This document shows, piece by piece, positions 55,310-64,000 of a DNA stretch of 64,000 bases; position 1 is the first letter of the stretch; every line of letters begins with the position of its first letter. Source of the stretch: Humulus lupulus (Eukaryota; Streptophyta; Magnoliopsida; Rosales; Cannabaceae). The stretch lies in NCBI RefSeq assembly GCF_963169125.1, contig NC_084799.1:66696643-66760642 (forward strand), given 5' to 3'. The notes beneath the pieces were generated by a model. That model made no database searches. It had not been told where the DNA came from and worked only from the letters and a program-made list of their open reading frames with translations. The translations under genes were made by a program, and so were the position numbers.

Positions 55310-57415
55310 CCCAGGAAGCGTGCGAGTGAGGACAAAGCATGCTGGAAAGACTCATGTTGGTTTGTAGGGCCAGTCGTCATTCCAGGAAGCAGCCATAGTC
55401 ACGTGGGGCGTTACAGGGCTGGTCTCTTGAAGGGAACAGTTGTGTGAGTGTCCTGGTACACTTCCGCTCTGCTATCGACTAGGGTCATATAATTGGTGAA
55501 CCTCAACTCATATCTATTTTGTTTCGAGCACTTGTTATTGGAATTCGTCAGCTTATGGTTCGCCCTTTCCCCCCCATTCTTCCCATTATTTTTGTTGTTG
55601 TCATTGGTCTTCCCATACTCATTGGCGGCTTTGGCGAGAGATTCTTTTGGGCCCTGATCTTCTATGGGAGACTTCCCTTCATTGGCAATGGCCTCCTCGA
55701 GCTTGATCTACCTGTCTACTCAATCCAAAAATTCTTGAGTACTCTTGATTCCATTCTTCTACAAACTATTCCAAAGAGATGAGTGGCGTCGTACCCCAGT
55801 AGTAAGAACCATCAACTTCCCTTCATCTCCAACCGTCTTGGCCCCTGTAGCTTCTCGCATGAAGTGTTGAACATACTCCTTCAGGGTTTCTCCTTCCTTC
55901 TGGTGAATTTTGACCAATTGATTAGCCTCAGTTGGATGTACCCGACCAGCATAGAACTGTCCATAAAACTCCTTTATGAACATTTCCCAAGATACTATAC
56001 TGGCCGAAGGGAATTTAAAAAACCACTCTTGAGCAGTTTTGGATAAAGTTGCAGGAAAAATTCTGCACTAAGCATCGTCTGACACCTTTTGGATGTCTAT
56101 CTGTATTTCAAATTTGTTAACGTGAGATACATAATCTTCTAATCTAGTGAAGTTGGGCAAGACCAGCATTTTGATTTTTCTTGGAGTCTCTGCCATTGCG
56201 ATTCTTTGCAGAAATGGAGCCTTTCTCCAATCAAGTTCAATATGAGATGTCTGGTTCCCAACTAGTTGCTCGATGGCCTGATTTAAAGCATCGAGCTGGC
56301 CCTGTACATCATCTGGTACTGTTGGAGCAATCGGTGCTGGGGTGAAATACTCGTCGTGTCTTTCCCTTCTATCATTGAGGACGTCCCTCAGATCTTCCTC
56401 CTTACGCCTTTGTTCGCTCGCGCCCAGTCGATCAAAGACATTGGGCTGTTTAGGTTGCCCCCCAAAATTTTGGCTCATCGGTCAGTTCTCCATTGGCAGA
56501 GGGTTCTACTCTTCACCCCTCTCTTCTCGCTGCCGACCAGCATTCCTCCTGCCAGAATCAACTTCATTATAGTCATGGCCATCTCTAAATTATGACCGAT
56601 GACGGTGTGACCTGTTGTTCGCACTATTTCCCTCTCTCCTTGCTGGAATGTCTCGATAGGTAGGTGGAGGCCTGCGTTTTTCGGTAGGTCCTCGGGCATT
56701 ATTATGTTATGGGGGACCCCTGACTGCAGAACCTGACTCCACCTGCCTTCTACTCGCAGATGGATGGTGTCCTCTGCTCGGAGGGTTTTGTTCCTCAGCC
56801 GTCTTGTGTCTAAGGCTTCTAGGATGCTGCTCGGCCCTATTCTGCCTCTGTTGCTAGGGATTATCTCGACCAGCGCGATAGGGTGGCTGCTACTCAAGAT
56901 CCTAGAATGGACTCTCTTGTTGAGCAGCAGGAGGTTGTTCTGGCCTCTGAAGGTTTGCCGGTTGTGGCGGATTGTGGTGATGCTGGGGATGATCTGATTG
57001 TGGATTCTACTATGGGTGAGTACTAGGTGGCTGATCTGGTTGGGAGGTAGGTGCAGGCTGTCCCCGGGCAAAATGAATGGCTACCTCTAGGGCAGCAATG
57101 GCATCCCTCTGCTGGCAGTCCATGTCGGCCTGCCTCTCATTCAGTTCTTGGCGTTGCCTATCAATCTCCCTCTCCTCAAAACCATTATTTTAGCCACATT
57201 CTCTTGATTAGCCCTCAAATTGGCTAATTATTCTTGCAGCACAATCAGATTCGTTCTCAAAGTTTTAGCTTCCATCTCCTCCTCTTCCAATTCTACTTGT
57301 GGCTCATCCTCAGCCACCCCTTGCAGAGGAGGTTGGGTTGGCACAGTACCAGAAGTTTTCCCAGTTTTCCTAGTTGTTTTCGCCTTTTTTCTTTCTGGAG
57401 GTCTTAAGTTTAACT

Positions 57416-57434
57416 CTCAATGAAAGCACCAAAA
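57416..57434 (-). promoter_or_regulatory. Primer binding site region of element D
   Basis: On the - strand TTTTGGTGCTTTCATTGAG follows the LTR end GGTCAACA. The tRNA is not assigned. Confidence 0.6.
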
Positions 57435-58015
57435 TGTTGACCCTTGATTTGGTCAACAACACGAAGTCAAGTAAAACGACAGAAATGAGATGAATTCAAG
57501 TCAAAAAGATAAATGACACAAAGATTAATAGTGGTTCGGCCCCAAAGATGGTAATGACCTACGTCCACTTAGTGATCTTATTAATGTATGAAAACTTGTG
57601 ATTGACAAACTAGGGTTTACTGAGTTTCACAAACTCAACAAAAGATACAACGTATTGCGTAAAAACAGTAATTCTCTCTCTCAAGATCCCAAAGACCCTT
57701 CAAATGAACCCTTTCAGTCCTATTTATCGACTCAAGGATCTCCTTATGGGTCGGTGGGCCTTGATTACATTTAATACAAGCGTATCTCAAATAATAATGG
57801 AAATTACAATTATTACATAAATGCGAGATCACATATCAATAAAAAGTATCTGATATACTGCGATCAGCTTGGTCGCCCATGAAATATGCCTTCTGCCAAG
57901 TGAATTCTCCTATGGTCGATGGTCGACCAGAAATGTAATTTCTTAAATGGTCACGCGCATCTCACGCGCATACTGGCCTTGCCACATCATCAGATGACTC
58001 TTTTTTGGGTAAACA
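57435..58015 (-). mobile_element. 5' LTR of element D (complete)
   Basis: It has 581 bp; in + orientation TGTTGACCC to GGGTAAACA, in - orientation TGTTTACCC to GGGTCAACA. A TATA-like GATAAATAGG lies near 57721-57730 on the - strand. The inner border is set by the primer site, the outer one by agreement with the 3' remnant at 46572. Confidence 0.88.
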
Positions 58016-58452
58016 ATGTTCTTCTTGTGTTTCCTTGAATATTTTTGTATTTCTTTGTACTTCCTTACTGGGCTTTTAGCTCACCCCCTTACTTTCCCCC
58101 TTTTAGGTAGACAATAGAGTTTCTCATTCGCATGCACAGTGATGTGGGAAGTTCCGATGTCTAGGCATGTATGACGCAGGGTATCCTATTAGCGATTAAT
58201 GATCAAGAAGAGCGCCAAGAATAATTAAGAAGTTGTGTTATTGTTTATCTTTTTAATTACGTTAGCGAGACTTATTATTTTACTTTATTTTCAATGACTA
58301 CATAAAGACACAACATTTTTATTTCAAACTATTGGGCCCAAATTTCATATTCTATCAGGGCCTCACTGAACCTTTTCTCATAAATGGTATTTTTCTAATA
58401 AATATGAGTTGAGCGACGTTTTTATAAAGTAGTAGATTAGGGCGTTGTTACA
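58016..58452 (+). mobile_element. LTR F, right part of the long solo LTR
   Basis: A 437-bp AT-rich stretch from the edge of element D to GGCGTTGTTACA. Its end is complementary to the LTR start TGTAGC. The following ATTTG matches GTTTG before 15546, and the CACTA coding frame resumes at once. The stretch between 18515 and this piece may have lost some LTR sequence together with the C/D junction. Confidence 0.65.
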
Positions 58453-59118
58453 ATTTGTGAGACTTTAGCCAATGTAAATGTCTCATATAGTTATTCATCA
58501 AACAATCACAATTTGGTTTCAATGAAATATTTAAGGCTTATTGGGCTTAAGTCTCATGACTATCATTCTTTAATGTAAGAATTACTCCCTATTGCTATTA
58601 GTGGAATTTCTCAAACTCATGTTAAATCTTCTATCACTAGGCTTTGTCTATTCTTCAATGAAATTTGTACCAAAACTATTGATATATCACCTTTAAAGCC
58701 ATTACAAAAGGAATTTAAGTTTGCAGTGTGTTTGCTCGAGAAATTTTTTACCTCCATATTTTTTATATAATGTTTCACTTAACTGTTCATTTAATTAGGG
58801 AAGTTGAGTTAGGTGGGTCAATGTATATGAGGTAGATGTATGGATTTGAGAGATACATGAAAATATTAAGGGGATATGTTCGAAATCATAGTAGACTATA
58901 AGGATGTATAATTGAATGCTACATCGCAGAAGAAGCTATTGAATTTTTCTCTGAATATACTAGTAATGCTGAGGCAATTGGTATCCCAAAACCATTATAC
59001 GATCAAAATAATGAATCTAGTAAAGGAGTTGGTGTTAGATTCTTTCATTCTTGAGTAACGAAGAAATCAATTTGACACACATAAATGTGTTGGAAAACAT
59101 ATCGGTGGTGCACCCTTA
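58453..59118 (+). pseudogene. CACTA (En/Spm-like) transposase, C-terminal half, decayed
   Basis: The peptide resumes with CETLANVNVSYSYSSN and NLVSMKYLRLIGLKSHDYHS, then LLPIAISGISQTHVKSSITR, LCLFFNEICTKTID, VHLIREVELGG, RYMKILRGYVRNHSR and ECYIAEEAIEFFSEYTSNAE. This matches the conserved plant region known as DUF4218 that follows Transposase_21 in En/Spm-type transposases. The frame continues to LTHINVLENISVVHPY, where the copia-like LTR begins at 59119. Stops and frameshifts are scattered. It joins the N-terminal half at 15545 in the correct domain order. Confidence 0.83.
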
Positions 59119-59938
59119 TGTTGGGAGAGAGTGAGATTACACCACCACAGTATTATGAATCTACACAAAAATATCTTTATTAGAGACCAACAAAAGATTG
59201 AGTTATATTATGCAAACCATAGTTTGTAGACCAAATTTCTTGGATCTTCTTGAAGCTTGGAAAAACTTTGCTAGAACACAACTTGAACTTCTTTTTTCCG
59301 TTGATAAAACACAACCAAGGATTATACACGAGGAGTATCACTGTCCTAATTCTCTATTTCCTAGCCCTTGATGGATTCTTTAGGAATTTCTAAGAGGAAA
59401 TGGGAATTGTGATTGAACAAGTCTTTAAACTCACAAAAACAAGCACTTTCTTTATGAGTTTCTCAGAGAAAACTTGAGATCTTAAAAGCTAGAGCGAGAG
59501 GTTAGATAGAGATTTGAGAGCGAGAGATCAAGTCTATCAAAACTCTATGAGAACCCGTTTATAGAGTAGGCATATTCATTAGTTCTAACCAATAGGATTA
59601 GAGCCTAAAAACACATCATTTGGAGATAAGCATGTGTCTGTATAGATACGTCAGGCGCCTACTAGAAGGTGATGCTACGCCACGTTGATGGCAAGGCAAC
59701 GTCGTCCCAGGAGGTCAAAACATTCAAAATTGACCTTAAACACCCCCAAATGCTCCGAAACTTTTTGGGTATCCTTAGATACCTCATTGTATATCTTTGG
59801 ACCCAAAACACAATTTTTAAGTGCCTAAATTGAATCTCAAATTTCACATCTTCACTATGTGAAAATATTAAGTGTTTTACCCCTAGCTTGTGTAACAACA
59901 CTTAGCCTTTGTATTTACCCAATCGTAACATTCCCACA
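59119..59938 (-). mobile_element. Copia-like LTR inserted in the CACTA gene
   Basis: In + orientation it runs TGTTGGGAGAG to ACATTCCCACA, 820 bp, with imperfect inverted ends TGT(T/G)GGGA. On the - strand there is a TATA box (TATAAACG, 59556-59563) and a long U5 rich in CTCTCGCTCT. The left flank is CCTTA and the right CTTGG, so there is no target duplication. It is best read as the 3' LTR of an element whose inside, to the right, is mostly lost (59939-60112 remains, non-coding). The superfamily is inferred from style only. Confidence 0.55.
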
Positions 59939-60112
59939 CTTGGTTAAATACAAACTTCAACCTCTAGCTCAAAACAGTATTGATTCCTAAAGCAAAGTGT
60001 CTTTCGACTTGAACTTTGCCTTGCCTTAGTGAAGATACCACAAGGTCTTATCGAAGTCATTGGTTGCTAAGAAGCTTGAACCAGGTTTCCTTATGATAAA
60101 ACTGGTGATATA

Positions 60113-62079
60113 TGTTGGTAATAAATTAGAAAAATATCAAAATACGCAGCGGAATGTGTAGGAAATGAGTTTTTCAAAAAATCATTAATACCAGCCAGGA
60201 TCATACATATATAGATATATTAAATAACACATACAAGGAGTAGAGATTACCTCTCGTAGCCTATCATGCCTTGACTCTTTTAGTAAAATCAACGATCTTC
60301 CTATTCTTATGAAAGCTCACAGCTTACCCTTCCAAGTCGTTCCTCTAACACACAAGGACGTGTGTGGACATGTAGGATTCACATGTTGATTTTAGGCTCT
60401 CTAGATGTACTCAGTATATGAGATCTAGACATTTTTTAGAAAAGAGAGAGGCTATAGAAACTTCTAGAATTTTAGATTAAGAAAGTTCTATCACTTCTTT
60501 CTTTTGAGAGAGTCTGATAACTTAGAAACAACTGACTTAGAAAATAATCGCTTATTTTCAGGTTTATAAAGATAATTAACTATTTTAATTAATCTTTATT
60601 TAATTAAAATAAAACTGATTTGTTATAACTTATTTTAATTATTTAATTTAAATCATATTTAAAAAAGAATACTTGAAATAATTAAATAAACAAATTAATT
60701 TGAAATTCAAAATCAAGTCCCAGGAATGGGAAATACCTACATGTGGCGCCACTCACTATAGAATAAAGTGAGTGACGTGTGTCATTGTATATCTATCCCT
60801 GATTTTCTCATTTGTTTATTTAATTAATCTTAAGACAATATATTTATCCCAAAATAAACATAAGTTTATTCAATATTAACTTTACCTCAAAAACTATCAG
60901 TTTTAAATAAATTATCTTATAATAAGATAATAATTAAACTCTCCCAAATATTAATCCAAACATGATTAATATTTATTTTAACATAAATTTTTTCAAAATA
61001 AAAACTATACAGTTAATTAATTCATAATTAATAAATTGCCCATAATTTAAACATAATTATTTTCTTGCCATGGAAAATTAATTCATTTGCAATTCAGCCA
61101 TTCTCTCTATAAATCATCCTTGTCATATCCTTACCCTTGATAGTGTAAGACAGAGGCAACCCAAGGACCATGGACCTATAATAGGAAGCTCCAATAAACC
61201 AGATTGTTAATTAAACTCTTTAATTCAGTAATCTTATTTATTAATTCTATGATTACTCCACTATAAATATGGAATTTCACTCTAAGTATTCATAGAATTA
61301 TATTTACAAAGTTTTCTTTTATAGTCCATTGATATAATCAATAAATGTAGTTTTTTCCTTCATTTATTGGTTCGTTTATTAGAGCTGGTCAAAATTACCA
61401 GTTTACCCTTCTAATTACCTCTTGTTCCTTAAGTGCCATTAATTCACTAGTGAATAATTAATCTATAATCAAATTATAGTTTTGAGCTCAATAATTATTC
61501 AGTTCCATAATTAGCCCTTAACGGAACCAATATTCAATGCGTTAGGAAAGCATGCATTCTATTATTGTAAAATCATGTTCTTAGCCATTCATGATATTTA
61601 ATCTCCAAAACAAAAGTCACTAGCCTCATTATACTAAGAGACCTTAACCAATGAATCAAATGATCTAATAAACACAATCAGGAGTTCATGATAACTCAAG
61701 ATTTAGACTGATCTACAAATGATCATCTATTATGATAAGAAGGAAATTTTTATGGAAAACAACAAGTTTATAAAGATAGTTATTTCATATCGGTCCTGTC
61801 ATATATAATCAATATTATATACAACACTTTTATAAAGATGTCTATCCACATAAGTAATCTCAATCTAAATTAGTTGCATCTCGTATGCTTAGTAAACCGT
61901 ACTAGTAACCATTCATGAAAGACTCCATACTTTAATATGTTACTGACTATTTTATTCGTTGTATATGATTTGAATTTTCTCGTACTAATACAAGATCATA
62001 TCCTCATAAATGATTATGGAATTTTCTTGATATTTATATAATTTATTCAAACAATAATTATAATATTCAAATTGTTACA
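60113..62079 (-). mobile_element. Probable long copia-like LTR
   Basis: In + orientation it begins TGTTGGTAATAAATTAG, then ATACGCAGCGGAATG, i.e. a - strand LTR end with CCGCTGCGTAT, common in plant copia LTRs. A - strand TATA box (TATAAA, near 60565) suits an R/U5 of about 450 bp. The rest is AT-rich U3-like sequence without coding capacity, reaching GTTACA at 62079. I could not find a target duplication, and the right end is approximate. Confidence 0.42.
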
Positions 62080-62639
62080 CCCAAATTTTGAGAATATATA
62101 AATAGCCTCAAAATGTAGGCTCGCAAGAGAAAAGCTCGGAATTAACAAGTATTCAGTATGATACTTGAACAACTGATCATGAATTTTCAAGGACCCACAT
62201 GTAATTCCCCAACTAATTCTAGACCTCGGACCATTAAAAAATACTAACATAACTACTATTTTGGAATACATACATGCATAAAATATTAGAACTTTATTAA
62301 AAATCCAAAATACGGTACGAAATACAAAATAAGGTATGGGTACCCATTGTTTAGTACATAAAACATAAAAACATAAATTTTAATCAATTTCTTAAATATT
62401 AAGTGTGGAAATACATAAAACATAAATTAAAAGACTTGAAAACAACATCATCCTTGATCTTCCAGCAGTCCATTCAATCAGTTATCACTAATACACATGC
62501 CAAGCTGCCACGAATCTGTCCTGCCTTCCAAGTTCATTTTCCTGCACCATCTAAAATAAAAGGAATGAGCCTAATGCCCAGCAAGTAAAATCTACTAAAA
62601 ACATATAACAAAAATCATAAGACTCATAAAAATATACTA
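62080..62639. other. AT-rich non-coding stretch next to the right-hand gypsy remnant
   Basis: On the - strand it carries TTTATATATTCTC, AATAAAGTTC and repeated TTTATGTTTTATG phrases. It may be the 3' non-coding end or LTR remnant of the element whose gag and protease follow. No protein is recognised. Confidence 0.35.
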
Positions 62640-64000
62640 TAAAACATATGAGGTAAAACATATATCGCACGAAGGCATTTCTGTCACAAACCTAGTTCTA
62701 AATATTTCACAAGGTTTGCCTAATTTCTCTATCATTCCCAACGAGATATACGAGTGTGTTGCTCCTGAATCAAACAATACTGAACATATACTATCGAGGA
62801 TAAGAATCTAATCGGTGACGACTTTGTTACTAGCTTCGGCTTCTCCCTGGGTCAAGGCAAAGACTCTGGCTGGAACCATCTTGTTGTCCCTCTTTTCTTC
62901 TTGTTTGAGTGGTGGACATTCCTTCTTCTGATGACCTGGCCACAATTGTAACAACCTTTGGTGTTCGCACGACACTCCCCATGATGTCTGTTTTGGCACT
63001 TGGAGCACTGCGGGTATTCTACATAACCTGATCTATTATTATCGTTGTTATTCTGTGGTCTTTTATCACCATCTGCTTGCTTACTATCAGGATGCTTCCT
63101 TTTCTGGCCATTATTGTTATGCTGGTGGTTGTTGTTGGGGTTCCAACCATTCTACGCCTGATTCTGCTACTTAGGTTCAGACTTGCTGGCCTTCTCCTTA
63201 CTAACATTTTCCTGAAGCCTTTCAACTTCTATAGCCATTTCTAGAGAATCGGCGTAAGAAGTGGTTCCAGGATTTGCACGCTTGACTCCTAGCTCATTCT
63301 TGTAACCCTCAAGAAATCAGCTGGGACCAACTCTAGCATGAATTTGGCTAGTCGATTGAATTGTCGAGCATACTTGAGTACTGTTAAATTTCCCTGCTTC
63401 AGACTGGTGAACTCTTCTACCCTTGTAGTGATGACTGTTGAGTTGTAATACTTCTTGTGAAATAGTACCATAAATATAGTCCATGTCATGGTGGCGACGT
63501 CATGAGTTTGTTGTACTAAATCCCACCAGATTCTAGCATTCTTTTTCAGAAGAGAAGAAATGCAGGATATGCGATTTGTGTTGCCGAGGTTCATGTCTGC
63601 TAGGATTGGCTCTACATTCTTGAGCCATTCTTGAGCCTCGAAGGGGTCGATCATCCCTTCAAATTTTGGAGCGTGCTGCTTACGGAAATGCTCATAGACT
63701 GGCTCTATGTATTGAGCTAGATAAGGCGCATAGTTCACCATCGGCCATCCCCCGTATGGACCTACGTGTTGGGGCGCTTGAGCCGCTAGCTGAGGTTGTG
63801 ATTGATGTTGAGGCTGGGGCTGAGTCTGTTGTCGTTGTTGCTGGAGTAATTCTTCCACTTGTTGACGTAGCATGACAATCTCAGTGGTGTTGTCAACTGA
63901 AGGTGGTGCATTTCTGTTGGCAGCAGTATTGGTAGCACGTGTTCCCCTTCTTCGAACTGGAGGGGCTTCATTAGTCTCGTTGGCGGCCCTGGAGGAAATG
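62640..64000 (-). pseudogene. Ty3/gypsy gag and protease start, runs off the right edge
   Basis: From the edge the frame reads glutamine-rich sequence (LLQQQRQQTQPQPQHQSQPQ), then the Gag capsid-like domain: KFEGMIDPFEAQEWLKNVEP, KKNARIWWDLVQQ, KYYNSTVITTRVEEFTSLKQ and FNRLAKFMLELVP. A zinc knuckle follows as CYNCGQ, then a frameshift near 62945, then PGHQKKECP. The protease active site DSGATHSYIS lies at about 62750-62775. The CCHC knuckle and DSGATH motif are like those of chromoviruses (Tekay/Reina/CRM type) and differ from elements A-D. RT and everything after it is missing on the left. Confidence 0.8.

Larger units (their letters stand above)
54701..55415 (+). mobile_element. Cassandra-like TRIM retrotransposon with 5S-derived LTRs, rearranged left LTR
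   Basis: The element is flanked by GGGCT on both sides (54696-54700, 55416-55420). A primer site TGGTATTAGAGCC at 54975-54987 (one mismatch from the usual TGGTATCAGAGC of initiator tRNA-Met) follows the LTR end GGGGCGTTACA by two bases. A polypurine-like CTGGGGAAGGTCAAG precedes TGTGATGATTC at 55126, which makes the right LTR 55126-55415 (290 bp). It contains a stretch clearly derived from 5S rRNA. There is no coding capacity. The left LTR (54701-54972) is abnormal: its first 201 bp are an inverted copy of 55215-55415, and only its last 75 bp repeat the right LTR directly. Confidence 0.85.
54277..57070 (-). pseudogene. Element D gag, decayed and interrupted by a TRIM
   Basis: The clear part starts at 56478 (MSQNFGGQPKQPNVFDRLGA), runs through IAMAETPRKIKMLVLPNF and FEIQIDIQKVSDDA to a stop at 56068, then QEWFFKFPSASIVSWEMF and YAGRVHPTEANQLVKIHQKE, a typical Gag capsid-like region. 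After the TRIM it continues APIRKDISKRDTTKFCRFHN, YGHDINECN, EIEFLIRQGHLRRYVR, the imperfect zinc-knuckle region. N-terminal frames (57380-56480) are proline- and glutamate-rich with many stops. Joining across the TRIM gives RP-APIRKD in one frame, which fixes the insertion site. Confidence 0.82.
46404..58015 (-). mobile_element. Element D: Tat-type Ty3/gypsy retrotransposon, 3' LTR truncated
   Basis: In - orientation: 5' LTR (57435-58015), primer site, gag (interrupted by a Cassandra-like TRIM), protease, RT, two RNase H domains, integrase (to 50558), then the antisense gene on the + strand, a polypurine tract and a 169-bp remnant of the 3' LTR. The right flank is ATGTT (58016-58020); the left flank is lost. 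It is a different family from B/C: its LTR, primer region (TTTTGGTGCTTTCATTGAGA) and gag are distinct and closer in style to element A. Confidence 0.87.

Noticed and set aside
62403..62588. Small + strand open frame of 61 codons
   Set aside because: It lies in AT-rich non-coding DNA opposite a decayed gypsy element, with no motif and no support.

Overview
The window is intergenic heterochromatin-like DNA of a plant, almost certainly a eudicot with a large genome. I find no convincing host gene. Nearly every base that can be explained belongs to a transposable element, and most elements are inserted in one another. The plant assignment rests on Tat-lineage Ty3/gypsy polyproteins, a Cassandra-type 5S-bearing TRIM, plant CACTA transposase domains and long AT-rich LTRs. 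I did not determine the species.

Layout, left to right. (A) 1-12140 is the 3' part of a decayed Tat-type Ty3/gypsy element on the + strand: protease, RT, dual RNase H and integrase, then an antisense gene and the 3' LTR. A 1.1 kb non-autonomous CACTA element sits between its RNase H and integrase, and a 1.6 kb insertion splits its antisense gene. 12141-13775 is unassigned AT-rich DNA. A decayed CACTA (En/Spm-like) transposase gene begins at about 13776, breaks off at 15545 and resumes at 58453. Everything between is insertion: a long solo LTR (F, 15546-18515 plus 58016-58452), and within it two Tat elements on the - strand, C (18516-46403) and D (46404-58015). Element C is itself split at the codons just before its RT YVDD motif by element B (26542-40813, + strand). 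B has complete LTRs, a gag segment amplified to five 1115-bp tandem copies, a protease and an antisense gene, but no RT, RNase H or integrase. Element D carries a Cassandra-like TRIM in its gag. After the CACTA remnant come two copia-like LTRs (59119-59938 and about 60113-62079) and the gag/protease of another Ty3/gypsy element on the - strand, running off the right edge.

The main biological signal is a spliced gene in opposite orientation to gag-pol, lying between pol and the 3' LTR in all four Tat elements (A, B, C, D). Each copy encodes an N-terminal domain resembling the family called 'putative gypsy type transposon' (Pfam Transposase_28), then a proline-rich stretch, then a C-terminal coiled coil. 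Three of the four have a clear TATA box close to the 3' LTR. In B and C the leader also has a tRNA-like A-box/B-box module. In A, B and D a second polypurine motif lies on the pol side, so the module is bracketed by polypurine tracts.

Relative order of events, inferred from nesting: CACTA gene, then LTR F, then C and D, then B into C, with the Cassandra element entering D independently. C and D now meet at one breakpoint (46403/46404) where both facing LTRs are truncated. Coordinates of LTR ends, target-site duplications and tandem units were read directly from the sequence. Family names rest on motif recognition and were not confirmed by a search.
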